Shown here: in pieces, positions 16,673 through 27,842 of the stretch
How positions within the stretch are numbered: the first letter of the stretch is position 1
How the letters are laid out: each line of letters begins with the position of its first letter
Assembly (NCBI RefSeq): GCF_000218785.1
Contig: NZ_AFPO01000013.1
Coordinates: 62,001-126,000, forward strand
Direction of reading: 5' to 3'
DNA: 64,000 nucleotides
Source: Idiomarina sp. A28L
GTDB taxonomy: Bacteria > Pseudomonadota > Gammaproteobacteria > Enterobacterales > Alteromonadaceae
Notes under the pieces: model-generated
What the model was told of the DNA's origin: nothing
Databases searched by the model: none
The model's input: only the letters and a program-made list of their open reading frames with translations
Made by a program: the position numbers and the translations under genes

Positions 16673-16748
16673 TGGTGGCCCCTCCCAGATTTGAACTGGG
16701 GACCAACCGATTATGAGTCGGGTGCTCTAACCACTGAGCTAAGGGGCC
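16673..16748 (-). tRNA. ileX: tRNA-Ile2 (CAU anticodon, lysidine-type)
   Basis: A full 76-nt cloverleaf on the minus strand with encoded CCA. The acceptor stem is GGCCCCT/AGGGGCC, the anticodon loop CTCATAA gives CAU, and the T loop is TTCAAAT. The body closely resembles the minor isoleucine tRNA of E. coli (GGCCCCTTAGCTCAGTGG start). Elongator Met tRNA, which also has CAU, starts differently. The wobble C would need TilS to become lysidine so the tRNA reads AUA. The gene sits downstream of rpoD, as in relatives. Its 3' half is duplicated at 15384-15431. Confidence 0.92.
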
Positions 16749-16778
16749 ATTTTGGAAGGTTGCTTGGAAAGCGCTGCG

Positions 16779-16807
16779 AGTATACGGAAGTGGGCGGTTT
16801 GTTGCAA
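16779..16807 (-). promoter_or_regulatory. Sigma-70 promoter of the tRNA-Ile2 gene
   Basis: On the minus strand TTGCAA (16807-16802) and TATACT (16784-16779) are separated by exactly 17 bases. The -10 matches the consensus at five of six positions and the -35 at four. A GC-rich stretch (CGCAGCGC) follows the -10, as in stringently controlled stable-RNA promoters. The tRNA 5' end lies about 30 bases downstream. Confidence 0.7.
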
Positions 16808-16872
16808 CTATTTTGCTAGTCTTTTAAAAACAAGATGATAGTAATCAGTGTGTTATGGTGTGAAAAGATACA

Positions 16873-16900
16873 AAAACGCTCAGCATTTGCTGAGCGTTTT
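16873..16900 (-). terminator. Terminator after rpoD
   Basis: Perfect 13-bp stem AAAACGCTCAGCA (16873-16885) with TGCTGAGCGTTTT (16888-16900) and a two-base loop. It lies 27 bases beyond the rpoD stop, and the minus-strand product ends in a T-run. Confidence 0.88.
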
Positions 16901-16927
16901 AATTTAACTATTAGCTTAATGTTGCGC

Positions 16928-18760
16928 TTACTCGTCGAGGAAGCTTTTCAGCTGTTCGCTGCGGCTTGGGTGGCGCAACTTACGTAACGCTTTAGCTTCG
17001 ATTTGGCGAATCCGCTCACGGGTTACATCAAACTGTTTGCCTACTTCTTCAAGCGTATGATCGGTATTCATATCGATACCGAAACGCATGCGCAATACTT
17101 TCGCTTCTCGTGCTGTAAGGCCACCTAGAACGTCGCGTACCGCGTTTTGTAAACTTTCTGATGTGGCAGCATCTACTGGCAAATCAAGCGTGGTATCTTC
17201 GATGAAATCGCCTAAGTGCGAATCTTCATCATCACCAATCGGCGTTTCCATAGAAATCGGCTCTTTGGCAATTTTTAATACCTTGCGGATCTTATCTTCA
17301 GGCATTGCCATGCGCTCTGCCAATTCTTCTGGCTGCGGTTCACGGCCCATTTCTTGCAGCATCTGCCGCGAGATACGGTTTAGCTTGTTAATGGTTTCAA
17401 TCATATGCACCGGAATACGAATAGTGCGTGCTTGGTCGGCAATTGAACGGGTAATTGCTTGGCGAATCCACCAGGTTGCATAGGTTGAGAACTTATAACC
17501 ACGGCGGTATTCGAACTTATCTACCGCTTTCATCAAACCAATATTACCTTCTTGAATCAAATCCAAGAACTGCAAACCACGGTTGGTGTATTTTTTCGCT
17601 ATTGAAATTACCAAACGTAAGTTTGCTTCAACCATTTCTTTTTTCGCTCGGCGAGCTTTCGCTTCACCAATCGACATCCGGCGGTTGATATCTTTTACTT
17701 TCGCAATAGAAAGGCCGGTTTCTTCAGCGATAGCACGCAACTTACCCGAACAGCGCGTAACTTCATCACGGTGCTCTTCAAGTGCTTCAGCATATTTCTT
17801 TTCTTTAGCTATAACGGCATCGAACCAGCTCATCGAGGTTTCGTTGCCAGCAAACGCTTGCACAAAGGTACGCTTCGGCAGTTTCGCTTGCTCTAAGCAA
17901 AGCTTCATAATCAAACGTTCTTGCACACGAACTCTGTCCATCATCTCGCGCATATCTTTAACAAGGCGATCGAACTGTTTCGGTACTAAACGAAAATGCT
18001 TAAATAATTCACTTAACTTTTCAATTTCTGCGGTAGTTTTATCATCACCGCGGCCATAGGTTTTAATGGCATCGCGTGTTGCTTCATACTGCGCGCGCAA
18101 CTCGGTGAATTTTTCTCGCGCTTCTTCAGGATCAACGCCAGTATCAGTTGATTCTTCTTCGTCTTCATCATCGTCATCGTCGTCGCCATCTTCGAGCTGA
18201 TCATCGCTCAATTCAGAACCGATGTGGGTAGCACTCACAGGCGCTTCTTCCACTTCGTTCGGATCGATAAAGCCAGAAATGATTTCAGTTAAACGAATTT
18301 GCTCTGCTTCATATGCATCCCATTGCTCCAATAAGAAATTGATAGCTTCTGGATATTCAGCAACAGAACATTGAACTTGGTTAATGCCTTCTTCAATACG
18401 CTTGGCAATTACAATTTCGCCTTCGCGGGTAAGAAGTTCAACCGTACCCATTTCACGCATGTACATGCGAACCGGATCGGTTGTACGGCCAATTTCACTT
18501 TCAACAGTGGCAAGGGCAGCCGCAGCTTCTTCAGCTGCATCTTCATCGGCGGCATCTTCGCTCATCATCAAATCATCGGCATCAGGTGCGGTTTCGAACA
18601 CCTTAATACCCATATCGTTGATCATTCGAATGATGTCTTCGATCTGATCAGAATCAACGATATCCTGTGGTAAGTGGTCGTTAACTTCAGCGAAGGTTAA
18701 GTAACCTTGCTCCTTACCTTTTGCGATAAGCAATTTAAGTAGCGACTGACGAGTCTGCAT
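16928..18760 (-). CDS. rpoD: RNA polymerase primary sigma factor RpoD (sigma-70)
   Basis: Housekeeping sigma factor that directs RNA polymerase to -10/-35 promoters. Region 1.1 is at the N-terminus ([17 protein letters not shown]), followed by an acidic non-conserved insert rich in Asp/Glu. Region 2 has [20 protein letters not shown]-type residues and [19 protein letters not shown] for core binding and promoter melting. Region 4.2 ends with [20 protein letters not shown]. The ATG at 18760 gives 610 residues, close to E. coli's 613, and has GAGGTG nine bases upstream; the in-frame GTG at 18772 is itself part of that Shine-Dalgarno. The gene is the last of rpsU-dnaG-rpoD, 90 bases after dnaG, and ends in a strong terminator. 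Confidence 0.97.
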   Translation of the reverse strand: MQTRQSLLKLLIAKGKEQGYLTFAEVNDHLPQDIVDSDQIEDIIRMINDMGIKVFETAPDADDLMMSEDAADEDAAEEAAAALATVESEIGRTTDPVRMYMREMGTVELLTREGEIVIAKRIEEGINQVQCSVAEYPEAINFLLEQWDAYEAEQIRLTEIISGFIDPNEVEEAPVSATHIGSELSDDQLEDGDDDDDDEDEEESTDTGVDPEEAREKFTELRAQYEATRDAIKTYGRGDDKTTAEIEKLSELFKHFRLVPKQFDRLVKDMREMMDRVRVQERLIMKLCLEQAKLPKRTFVQAFAGNETSMSWFDAVIAKEKKYAEALEEHRDEVTRCSGKLRAIAEETGLSIAKVKDINRRMSIGEAKARRAKKEMVEANLRLVISIAKKYTNRGLQFLDLIQEGNIGLMKAVDKFEYRRGYKFSTYATWWIRQAITRSIADQARTIRIPVHMIETINKLNRISRQMLQEMGREPQPEELAERMAMPEDKIRKVLKIAKEPISMETPIGDDEDSHLGDFIEDTTLDLPVDAATSESLQNAVRDVLGGLTAREAKVLRMRFGIDMNTDHTLEEVGKQFDVTRERIRQIEAKALRKLRHPSRSEQLKSFLDE

Positions 18761-18850
18761 ACGGGCGTTCACCTCAGTAAAAACGATTTTAAATTCGTGC
18801 GGAATAGCCGCTCAGTATAACAAAAAGAGCATGATTCAACCAGTTTAGTT

Positions 18851-20599
18851 TTAACTACGTTTCATCATGCGCACAAGTTCATTCAACTCGTGTAAACGTT
18901 CTTTTGTCATCTCGGCTGCGGGTAGTGCTTTTAATTCTTCGTAGCGTTGCTCTAGGTAACGATCGATCAAGAACATATAGGTTTCAGAAAACTCGCGTTC
19001 TAAGTTTTCTTCAGTTACCTGATGCTCCCAACGCGCTAACTGCCGCAAGCTTTCTTCAAACCGAGTACCACGCCAAGCTTCTAATACTTGCGCACTAGAA
19101 AGCTGCTGTTCACAGGTTTGCCGGTGTAGCCCCATAAATACCTTGATACCTTGCATGTTTAAGCTATCAAGTTCGTTATGCACCGGAATACTCCGGCCTA
19201 ATTCTGGATGTTGCACAAGCAACCCAATCGCTCGGGTTACTGGTGTTACTTTTGGCCCTTTGGCCGCGCTCTTTCTCTCACTGCCACTGTTATTGGGGCT
19301 CGGTACCATTTTTTCAAGCTCTTGCACCGTTCTACTTAAACGCTTGGCTAGCTCTTCCATTAACATGCTGCGATAAAAATCACTGGCTACTCGGCCTATA
19401 AGTTCTCGAGCTTGCGCGATTAATTCAGATTTACCAGCATCGGTGCGCAAATCGATACTGCTGGTTAGGTGATCAAAAAAGTAATCGCGGAACGACATCG
19501 CGCCTTCAACCCGCTTGTTAAAACCTTCCGAACCTTCAGCACGCACAACCGTATCGGGATCTTCACCATCGGGTAAGAACAAGAAGCGTAAATCGGTGCC
19601 ATCGCGTAGTAACGATAATGCATTTTCCAGCGCTCGCCACGCGGCATCGCGGCCCGCTCTATCACCATCAAAACAACATACAATTTGCTTCGCTTGGCGG
19701 AACAGCAACTGCAAATGATCGGTGGTGGCAGCTGTGCCAAGGGCGGCAACTGCATTGGTTACACCATGCTGCGCTAGAGCCACTACATCCATGTAACCTT
19801 CAACAATAATTACCCGTTCGAGATCTTTGTGTTGCCGCCGCATTTCGAAAAAGCCATAGAGCTCTCGGCCTTTATGGAATAAGCGAGTTTCTGGTGAGTT
19901 TAAATATTTCGGCTCACTTTTCTCAATCACTCGGCCACCAAAACCAACTACGCGGCCACGGCGATCACGAATCGGGAACATAATTCTATCGCGAAAGAAA
20001 TCGAAGCGTTTGCCACGATCATTCTCGGTAATCATTTTTAATGCGAGTAATTGATCTTGTTGGTTGCGGTTCTCGCCGAATTTACGTAAAACCGCATCCC
20101 ATTCTTTCGGTGCATAGCCGATACCAAAATCGCGCACTACTTCACCGCTTAATCCTCGGCCCTTTAAGTATTCAATTACTTTATCTTTATCTGGGTTTTC
20201 TTTTAGCTGCCGCGCAAAGAATTTGGCACAAGCTTCCATGAGCGCAAAATCATCTTCAACTTCGGCTTTATCGCGAGCCGGCTTACTGCCGGGCCGTGTT
20301 TCCCTTGGCACATCGAGGCCGAGCATGCCTGCAAGCTCTTCAACCGCATCGGGGAATTCTAGGCCATCGTATTCCATGATGAAATCGAGCGCGTTGCCAT
20401 GCATGCCACAACCAAAGCAATGATAAAACTGCTTATCGGGCGCTACCGAGAAAGAAGGTGTTTTTTCATTGTGGAATGGGCAGCAAGCCTGATAATTACG
20501 GCCTGCTTTTTTCAGGCGCACACGGCTTTCAACCACGCTAACGATATCAGCGCGGGCTACTAGATCTTGAATGAAATCTTTTGGAATTAATCCTGCCAT
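18851..20599 (-). CDS. dnaG: DNA primase DnaG
   Basis: Synthesises RNA primers at the replication fork with DnaB helicase. At 582 residues it is the usual length. The N-terminal CHC2 zinc finger is complete (Cys40, His43, Cys61, Cys64 in CCPFHNEKTPSF...HCFGCG). The TOPRIM catalytic core follows, with RVIIVEGYMDVVALAQHG and the DGDRAG metal-binding motif. The last 150 residues correspond to the DnaB-interacting domain. It is the middle gene of the macromolecular-synthesis operon, after rpsU and an intergenic terminator at 20674-20699 that should lower its expression relative to rpsU. Confidence 0.97.
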   Translation of the reverse strand: MAGLIPKDFIQDLVARADIVSVVESRVRLKKAGRNYQACCPFHNEKTPSFSVAPDKQFYHCFGCGMHGNALDFIMEYDGLEFPDAVEELAGMLGLDVPRETRPGSKPARDKAEVEDDFALMEACAKFFARQLKENPDKDKVIEYLKGRGLSGEVVRDFGIGYAPKEWDAVLRKFGENRNQQDQLLALKMITENDRGKRFDFFRDRIMFPIRDRRGRVVGFGGRVIEKSEPKYLNSPETRLFHKGRELYGFFEMRRQHKDLERVIIVEGYMDVVALAQHGVTNAVAALGTAATTDHLQLLFRQAKQIVCCFDGDRAGRDAAWRALENALSLLRDGTDLRFLFLPDGEDPDTVVRAEGSEGFNKRVEGAMSFRDYFFDHLTSSIDLRTDAGKSELIAQARELIGRVASDFYRSMLMEELAKRLSRTVQELEKMVPSPNNSGSERKSAAKGPKVTPVTRAIGLLVQHPELGRSIPVHNELDSLNMQGIKVFMGLHRQTCEQQLSSAQVLEAWRGTRFEESLRQLARWEHQVTEENLEREFSETYMFLIDRYLEQRYEELKALPAAEMTKERLHELNELVRMMKRS

Positions 20600-20673
20600 G
20601 GTTATTAATGTACTCTGCTGCGATGCTTAAGAAAACCCGAAATATAATTTCTGCTTGGAAATTCTTTTAGCCA

Positions 20674-20699
20674 TAAAAAAACCGTGCTGAGCACGGTTT
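20674..20699 (-). terminator. Intergenic attenuating terminator between rpsU and dnaG
   Basis: Nine-bp stem (AAACCGTGC 20679-20687 with GCACGGTTT 20691-20699), three-base loop, and a seven-T tail on the minus strand. It lies about 90 bases after rpsU and 75 before dnaG. E. coli has a partial terminator at the same place that keeps primase levels low while S21 is abundant. Confidence 0.85.
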
Positions 20700-20790
20700 C
20701 TTTATATAGATTCTGGCGCTCACTGCTTGAATACTCCAATTACAGAAATATCAGCAAGAGCTGCGCTAAATCTTAATGCTTTATTTATTC

Positions 20791-21006
20791 TTAATAAAGG
20801 CGAGTGCGGCGAGCGTTTTCACGAGACAATTTCTTGGCGTGACGCTTCACAGCAGCTGCTTTCTTGCGCTTACGCTCAGCAGTTGGCTTTTCATAAAATT
20901 CGCGGCTACGAACTTCAGATAAAACACCTGCTTTTTCGCAAGAACGCTTGAAACGGCGCAAAGCGACGTCAAATGGCTCGTTTTCTTTTAGTTTAACTAT
21001 TGGCAT
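20791..21006 (-). CDS. rpsU: Small ribosomal subunit protein bS21
   Basis: A 71-residue, very basic protein of the 30S subunit, needed for efficient initiation. The sequence is canonical, from [20 protein letters not shown] to the Arg/Lys-rich tail [17 protein letters not shown] lies upstream of the ATG. It is the first gene of rpsU-dnaG-rpoD. In many relatives tsaD lies divergently upstream of rpsU; here the upstream neighbour is tgt on the same strand, 118 bases away. Confidence 0.97.
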   Translation of the reverse strand: MPIVKLKENEPFDVALRRFKRSCEKAGVLSEVRSREFYEKPTAERKRKKAAAVKRHAKKLSRENARRTRLY

Positions 21007-21124
21007 TAACCGATCACCTCAAAAAATTCATTAGTACGCAGGCCACTCAATGACCATGCCGGATAAAATTGGTGCTGAATTTTAAACAACCTTGAGCTCC
21101 GTGTAAAGCCCAAGATCAATTTAA

Positions 21125-23288
<2,164 letters not shown>

Positions 23289-23394
23289 GAGGAGCAATAG
23301 ATACCTTAGGATTACAAAAATTTATTTTCAAAAACAAAGCGCTCACAGAAGCTTCGGGTGGGTATCACTTGCATAATCTTCAGTAGAAAAGTAT

Positions 23395-23455
23395 GAAACA
23401 CCCATATTTCATTGAGCTAGGAATAACAATTAGCGCTCACAAAATAGGGTGTTTC
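23395..23455 (-). terminator. Possible terminator after the DUF481 gene
   Basis: GAAACACCC (23395-23403) pairs perfectly over nine bases with GGGTGTTTC (23447-23455). The loop is long, 43 bases, and the T-run on the minus strand is short and interrupted, so function is uncertain. It starts eight bases after the DUF481 stop. Confidence 0.4.
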
Positions 23456-23462
23456 CGCTTTA

Positions 23463-24248
23463 TTAAAAGGTATAAACGAGAGTAACGGCCGTTTCAGTAT
23501 CGAGCTTCTCTGGAATACGGCCATTTGCTTGTTCATACACTGTAGAGTTATGCGTTAATGTAAGTGTTAACCGTAACGCCAAACGCGAATTCAAGTTTGA
23601 AGTAAGCGCACTTACTGCTCGTGAACGCGTATTATCATTACCAACCTCTGTAGAAACTAGCTGTGTAAAGCGCGCTGTTTCACTAATCTGCCAATCATAG
23701 TTGGCTGCAGCACGAACAATGAAACTACCATCGGTTTCACCAGTATTGCGGCGTTTATCGTATGCATAACCCGGACCGATTTCAAAATCAGTAAACATAC
23801 TTTCGTTCAATTCAACGCGCGCACCATAACCAGCCGCAACGGTTGATTGGTATTCAAAACTGTTGAGCGCATCATCTTCATATGAGCCATAAAGAAAAAT
23901 CGAAGAATGGCTGCCTAAATTAAATTTGCGGTTACCTTGCCCGGAAATAAAAAGCCGATCTGCATCGGTAACCGTTTCACCTTCAAAATTTTTACGTTCT
24001 TGCAGGTAATAATCGAATACTGCACGATTCCGCCAGTACTCGGTATCACGTTGGATATCGAGTTTACCTTTCCATGAACGCGAATCGGTGTTTCCTGAGC
24101 GCAATAACACACCAAGTTCAGCCGTTGCGCGCCATTTTCCATCTTGTTTGGCCGGATCAACATCTTGAATATCATCAAACATAAATGTTGATGATGATGC
24201 CACCCCTGAATATCCCAACAAGGCGAGTCCTATAATCGTTAGGCGCAC
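23463..24248 (-). CDS. DUF481 outer-membrane beta-barrel protein
   Basis: Predicted outer-membrane protein of 261 residues in the DUF481 (YdiY-like) family, function unknown. It has a short signal peptide (MRLTIIGLALLGYSGVASSS). A run of alternating hydrophobic/polar strands follows, beginning WRATAELGVLLRSGNTDSRSWKGKLDI and ending with a C-terminal aromatic residue in VTLVYTF, the usual barrel-assembly signal. Residues such as GNTD and YGSYEDD are typical of the family. The GTG start follows an AAGGGGGG Shine-Dalgarno. It stands downstream of the fba terminator and is read in the same direction, probably from its own promoter in the 174-base gap. Confidence 0.82.
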   Translation of the reverse strand: MRLTIIGLALLGYSGVASSSTFMFDDIQDVDPAKQDGKWRATAELGVLLRSGNTDSRSWKGKLDIQRDTEYWRNRAVFDYYLQERKNFEGETVTDADRLFISGQGNRKFNLGSHSSIFLYGSYEDDALNSFEYQSTVAAGYGARVELNESMFTDFEIGPGYAYDKRRNTGETDGSFIVRAAANYDWQISETARFTQLVSTEVGNDNTRSRAVSALTSNLNSRLALRLTLTLTHNSTVYEQANGRIPEKLDTETAVTLVYTF

Positions 24249-24376
24249 AAGCCCCCCTTATGTGTTCTCTATTTTATAATTTTTAGTGTTTCCGGTGATT
24301 TTGAAACCACTCTACACTTTCGATATTGAGCATTTTAACGGAATAAGCTTAAATTTCGTACCCCAAAAAGAAACAA

Positions 24377-24400
24377 CCATCGGCGTTTTGCAGCCGATGG
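24377..24400 (-). terminator. Terminator after the fba gene
   Basis: CCATCGGC (24377-24384) pairs with GCCGATGG (24393-24400) over eight bases with an eight-base loop. The minus-strand product then reads TTGTTTCTTTTT. The plus side also has six T. Confidence 0.82.
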
Positions 24401-24422
24401 CCTATTTTTTACGGGAAAACAC

Positions 24423-25487
24423 TTATTTTATCGTTGCCGCTAACTCACCACGCTCGTAACGCATAAACATTTCTTCTAGCGATACTGGCTTAATTTTGCT
24501 GGCATTACCTGCGGTACCAAAAGCTTCATAACGCGCTTTACAGATATCGTACATAGCTTTGGTAGATGCTTGTAAATATTTGCGCGGATCAAATTCTGAT
24601 TTATTTTCAGCTAAAAATTTACGTACCGCACCGGTTGAAGCTAAACGTAAATCCGTATCGATATTTACTTTTCTTACACCGTAACGAATACCTTCTTGAA
24701 TCTGCTCTACCGGAACACCATAAGTTTCTGGAATTTCCCCACCAAACTCATTAATAACCGCTAACCATTCTTGCGGCACCGAAGAGCTACCGTGCATTAC
24801 CAAATGCGTATCTGGAATGCGCGCATGAATATCTTTTATACGATCAATAGCTAAGATATCGCCCGTAGGTGGGCGAGTAAACTTATACGCGCCGTGTGAA
24901 GTACCACAAGCGATAGCCAATGCATCTACTTGCGTTCTTTTCACAAAATCAGCCGCTTCTTCAGGATCAGTTAGCAGCTGATCATGGCTTAACGTGCCTT
25001 CTGCACCTACGCCATCTTCTTCCCCAGCTTGGCCCGTTTCTAACGAACCTAAACATCCTAATTCACCTTCAACTGAAACACCGCAGGCATGTGCCATTTC
25101 TACTACTCGGCGAGTTACATCAAGGTTGTAATCGTAATCAGCTGGGGTTTTGCCATCTTCACGCAAAGAACCGTCCATCATTACCGAGCTGAAGCCCAAT
25201 TGAATTGAACGTTGGCAAATAGCTGGCGATGTACCGTGATCTTGGTGCATAACCACTGGAATATGTGGGAATTCTTCCACTGCTGCTAAAATTAAATGGC
25301 GCAAAAACGGTGCACCCGCATATTTGCGAGCACCAGCAGAGGCCTGCACAATTACCGGGCTATCAGTATCATCTGCAGCCATCATAATGGCACGCATTTG
25401 TTCCAAGTTATTCACGTTAAACGCCGGTACGCCGTAACCGAACTCTGCTGCATGATCGAGCATTTGCCGCATTGAAATTAAAGCCAT
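24423..25487 (-). CDS. fba: Class II fructose-1,6-bisphosphate aldolase (type B)
   Basis: Zinc-dependent aldolase that splits fructose-1,6-bisphosphate into DHAP and glyceraldehyde-3-phosphate, and the reverse in gluconeogenesis. Visible are [12 protein letters not shown] with the zinc-ligand His, [29 protein letters not shown] with Glu, [10 protein letters not shown], and [15 protein letters not shown] for phosphate binding. The 354-residue form resembles the type often labelled the Calvin-cycle subtype rather than E. coli FbaA. It is the last gene of tkt-epd-pgk-fba and begins 36 bases after pgk. No RuBisCO is present, so the Calvin label is only a family name. Confidence 0.95.
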   Translation of the reverse strand: MALISMRQMLDHAAEFGYGVPAFNVNNLEQMRAIMMAADDTDSPVIVQASAGARKYAGAPFLRHLILAAVEEFPHIPVVMHQDHGTSPAICQRSIQLGFSSVMMDGSLREDGKTPADYDYNLDVTRRVVEMAHACGVSVEGELGCLGSLETGQAGEEDGVGAEGTLSHDQLLTDPEEAADFVKRTQVDALAIACGTSHGAYKFTRPPTGDILAIDRIKDIHARIPDTHLVMHGSSSVPQEWLAVINEFGGEIPETYGVPVEQIQEGIRYGVRKVNIDTDLRLASTGAVRKFLAENKSEFDPRKYLQASTKAMYDICKARYEAFGTAGNASKIKPVSLEEMFMRYERGELAATIK

Positions 25488-25523
25488 TTAATTTACTCCT
25501 AACCTTTATCCATTAATTTTGTT

Positions 25524-26702
25524 TTATTCGCTTCCACGAGCTTCTAAAATAGCAACCGCTGGCAATGTCTTACCTTCTAGGAATTCTAAAAATGCACCGC
25601 CACCTGTAGAAATATAGGAGATTTTATCGGCAATGCTATATTTATCAATAGCTGCAAGGGTATCACCACCGCCTGCTATTGAAAACGCTTTGCTGTTTGC
25701 GATTGCTTCAGCCAATACTTTTGTGCCTGAACCAAATTGATCAAACTCAAAAACACCTACGGGGCCATTCCATAAAATAGTACCGGCATTCTCAAGCATT
25801 CCAGCCAGCTTTTGTGCTGTTTCTGGGCCGATATCAAAAATTTGATCGTCGCCTGATACTGCATCTACCGCCTTAGTAACGGCTTTGGCATCAGCGCTAA
25901 AGCGATCACCCACCACAACATCAGTTGGAATTGGTATTTCAGCACCTCGGGTTTTGCCTGATTCAGCCAAACGCGAGGCCTCTTTTAATAGATCTTCTTC
26001 ATACAATGATTTCGCTACATTATGGCCTGCTGCAGCGATAAAAGTATTCGCAATACCGCCACCAACAATGAGCTGATCAACTTTACGCACTAAAGAATCA
26101 AGCACCATTAATTTGGAAGATACTTTCGAGCCGCCCACAATAGCTACTAACGGCCGTTTTGGGTTATGCATGGCTTTGCCGAGGGCATCAAGTTCAGCCG
26201 CAAGCAATGGGCCAGCACATGCAATAGGTGCATACTGAGCAACACCGTAAGTTGAAGCCTGGGCGCGGTGAGAAGTTCCGAAGGCATCCATTACAAACAC
26301 ATCACACAAAGCTGCTAATCGTTTAGCTAACCCTGGATCGTTTTTCTTTTCACCCTTGTTGAAACGCACGTTTTCAAACACAACGAGTTCACCGCCGGCT
26401 ACTTCCACGCCATCCAAATAATTAGTTTCTAAACGCACCGGGAAATTCAATGCTGCCGCAAGGTATTTCACTATCGGCGCCATTGAATATTCTTCGGTAA
26501 ACTCACCCTCTTCAGGACGCCCCAAATGCGACATTACCATTACTTTCGCTCCCTGCTTTAGGGCGCTTTCTAAAGTTGGCAAAGCTGCCAGCAAACGTGC
26601 ATCAGAAGATACTTTTCCGCTCTTAATTGGAACATTTAAATCTTCGCGGATAAGCACGCGCTTGCCGCGTAAATCGATATCGTTCATGTATTTTATGGTC
26701 AT
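25524..26702 (-). CDS. pgk: Phosphoglycerate kinase
   Basis: Glycolytic kinase making ATP from 1,3-bisphosphoglycerate. At 392 residues it is slightly longer than E. coli's 387. The N-domain has [10 protein letters not shown] (family RxDxNVP), VMSHLGRP, and SLYEED. The nucleotide domain ends with [14 protein letters not shown] and [12 protein letters not shown] plus [25 protein letters not shown] precedes the ATG by about seven bases. It lies 28 bases after epd and 36 before fba, so one transcript is likely. Confidence 0.97.
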   Translation of the reverse strand: MTIKYMNDIDLRGKRVLIREDLNVPIKSGKVSSDARLLAALPTLESALKQGAKVMVMSHLGRPEEGEFTEEYSMAPIVKYLAAALNFPVRLETNYLDGVEVAGGELVVFENVRFNKGEKKNDPGLAKRLAALCDVFVMDAFGTSHRAQASTYGVAQYAPIACAGPLLAAELDALGKAMHNPKRPLVAIVGGSKVSSKLMVLDSLVRKVDQLIVGGGIANTFIAAAGHNVAKSLYEEDLLKEASRLAESGKTRGAEIPIPTDVVVGDRFSADAKAVTKAVDAVSGDDQIFDIGPETAQKLAGMLENAGTILWNGPVGVFEFDQFGSGTKVLAEAIANSKAFSIAGGGDTLAAIDKYSIADKISYISTGGGAFLEFLEGKTLPAVAILEARGSE

Positions 26703-26730
26703 GAAATAATCCTTTTCTGCAATTACTAGA

Positions 26731-27795
26731 TTAATCTAGCAAGGCCAAATCTTTGGCTGATTCTAACATGCGGTTGGCAAAGCCCCACTCGTTATCGCAC
26801 CAGCTAAGTATCTTTACTAATTGTTTATGGCTTACTCGCGTTTGCGTACCATCAACTATGCTTGATCTTGGATCGTGATTAAAATCTGAGGAAACTAATG
26901 GTAGCTCGGTATAGCCGAGAATCCCCGGTAGCAATTTATCGGCGGCTGAATGCAATATTTCGTTTACCATGTTGATATCAACATTACTTTGCAGAGTAAC
27001 GCTCAAATCCATCGCCGTAACGTTGGTTGTTGGTACGCGCACTGCAATAGCTTCAAACCGGCCAGCAAATTTTGGTAAAATTCTTTCAATACCCCGCGCT
27101 AAACGGGTATCAACTGGAATAATCGATTGCGAGCTTGCCCGCGCTAAGCGCAGATTATCGTGATAAGCATCGATTACCTGTTGATCATTCATTGCTGAGT
27201 GAATAGTAGTTATAGTGCCACTATCAACGCCAAAAGCATCATCTAGAACTTTAATTACCGGCACAATACAGTTCGTTGTACAAGAACCATTCGATACAAT
27301 TCGATGCGTTGATGCAAGTTCAGTTTCGTTAATACCCTGAATAATCGTGAAATCAACATCTGGCGATGCTGGATGCGAGAACAACACCCGTTTAGCGCCA
27401 GCATTTAAATGCGCCTCGCCATCCTCGCGGCTACCAAACACACCGGTACATTCCAGCACTACATCGATATCTAACTCTTGCCACGGCAACCCTGAAATTT
27501 CAGCGCAATGCAGTAATTGAATATTGTGTTCTGCCACTCGCAAAGTATCGCTTTCCACACTAACATTGGCTGCAAACTTTCCGTGGGTAGAATCATACTG
27601 GAGCAGGTGCGCCATACCTGAGTTAGCCGCCAATTCATTAATAGCTACTATTTCAATATGCTGATGCCAACCTGATTCAAACCAAGCACGCACCACACTG
27701 CGGCCAATACGGCCAAAGCCATTTATAGCCAACCGAATCTTTCGTTCGCGCGCACTAGCTGGATGCTGATGAAACATATTACTACTGGCCGTCAT
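26731..27795 (-). CDS. epd: D-erythrose-4-phosphate dehydrogenase (GapA paralogue)
   Basis: NAD-dependent oxidation of erythrose-4-phosphate to 4-phosphoerythronate, feeding vitamin B6 synthesis. The fold is GAPDH-like: [19 protein letters not shown] dinucleotide motif and catalytic Cys in [14 protein letters not shown]. Assignment to Epd rather than GapA rests on [36 protein letters not shown], and [25 protein letters not shown], which match Epd closely, and on its place before pgk as in E. coli. It has a 17-residue N-terminal extension before the conserved core; 354 residues versus 339. GAGG lies upstream of the ATG. pdxA, a later B6 gene, is elsewhere in this window. Confidence 0.93.
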   Translation of the reverse strand: MTASSNMFHQHPASARERKIRLAINGFGRIGRSVVRAWFESGWHQHIEIVAINELAANSGMAHLLQYDSTHGKFAANVSVESDTLRVAEHNIQLLHCAEISGLPWQELDIDVVLECTGVFGSREDGEAHLNAGAKRVLFSHPASPDVDFTIIQGINETELASTHRIVSNGSCTTNCIVPVIKVLDDAFGVDSGTITTIHSAMNDQQVIDAYHDNLRLARASSQSIIPVDTRLARGIERILPKFAGRFEAIAVRVPTTNVTAMDLSVTLQSNVDINMVNEILHSAADKLLPGILGYTELPLVSSDFNHDPRSSIVDGTQTRVSHKQLVKILSWCDNEWGFANRMLESAKDLALLD

Positions 27796-27842
27796 GGTGC
27801 CCTCTATGTATAAACAACGCCATTAAACGAGGTTGAAGGGGC

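Noticed and set aside
18770-18772. GTG start for rpoD
   Set aside because: This GTG forms part of the GAGGTG ribosome site of the ATG at 18760, which also gives the family length.
24423-25487. Evidence for a Calvin cycle
   Set aside because: The aldolase subtype name alone is not evidence; no RuBisCO or phosphoribulokinase is in the window, and the operon is glycolytic.
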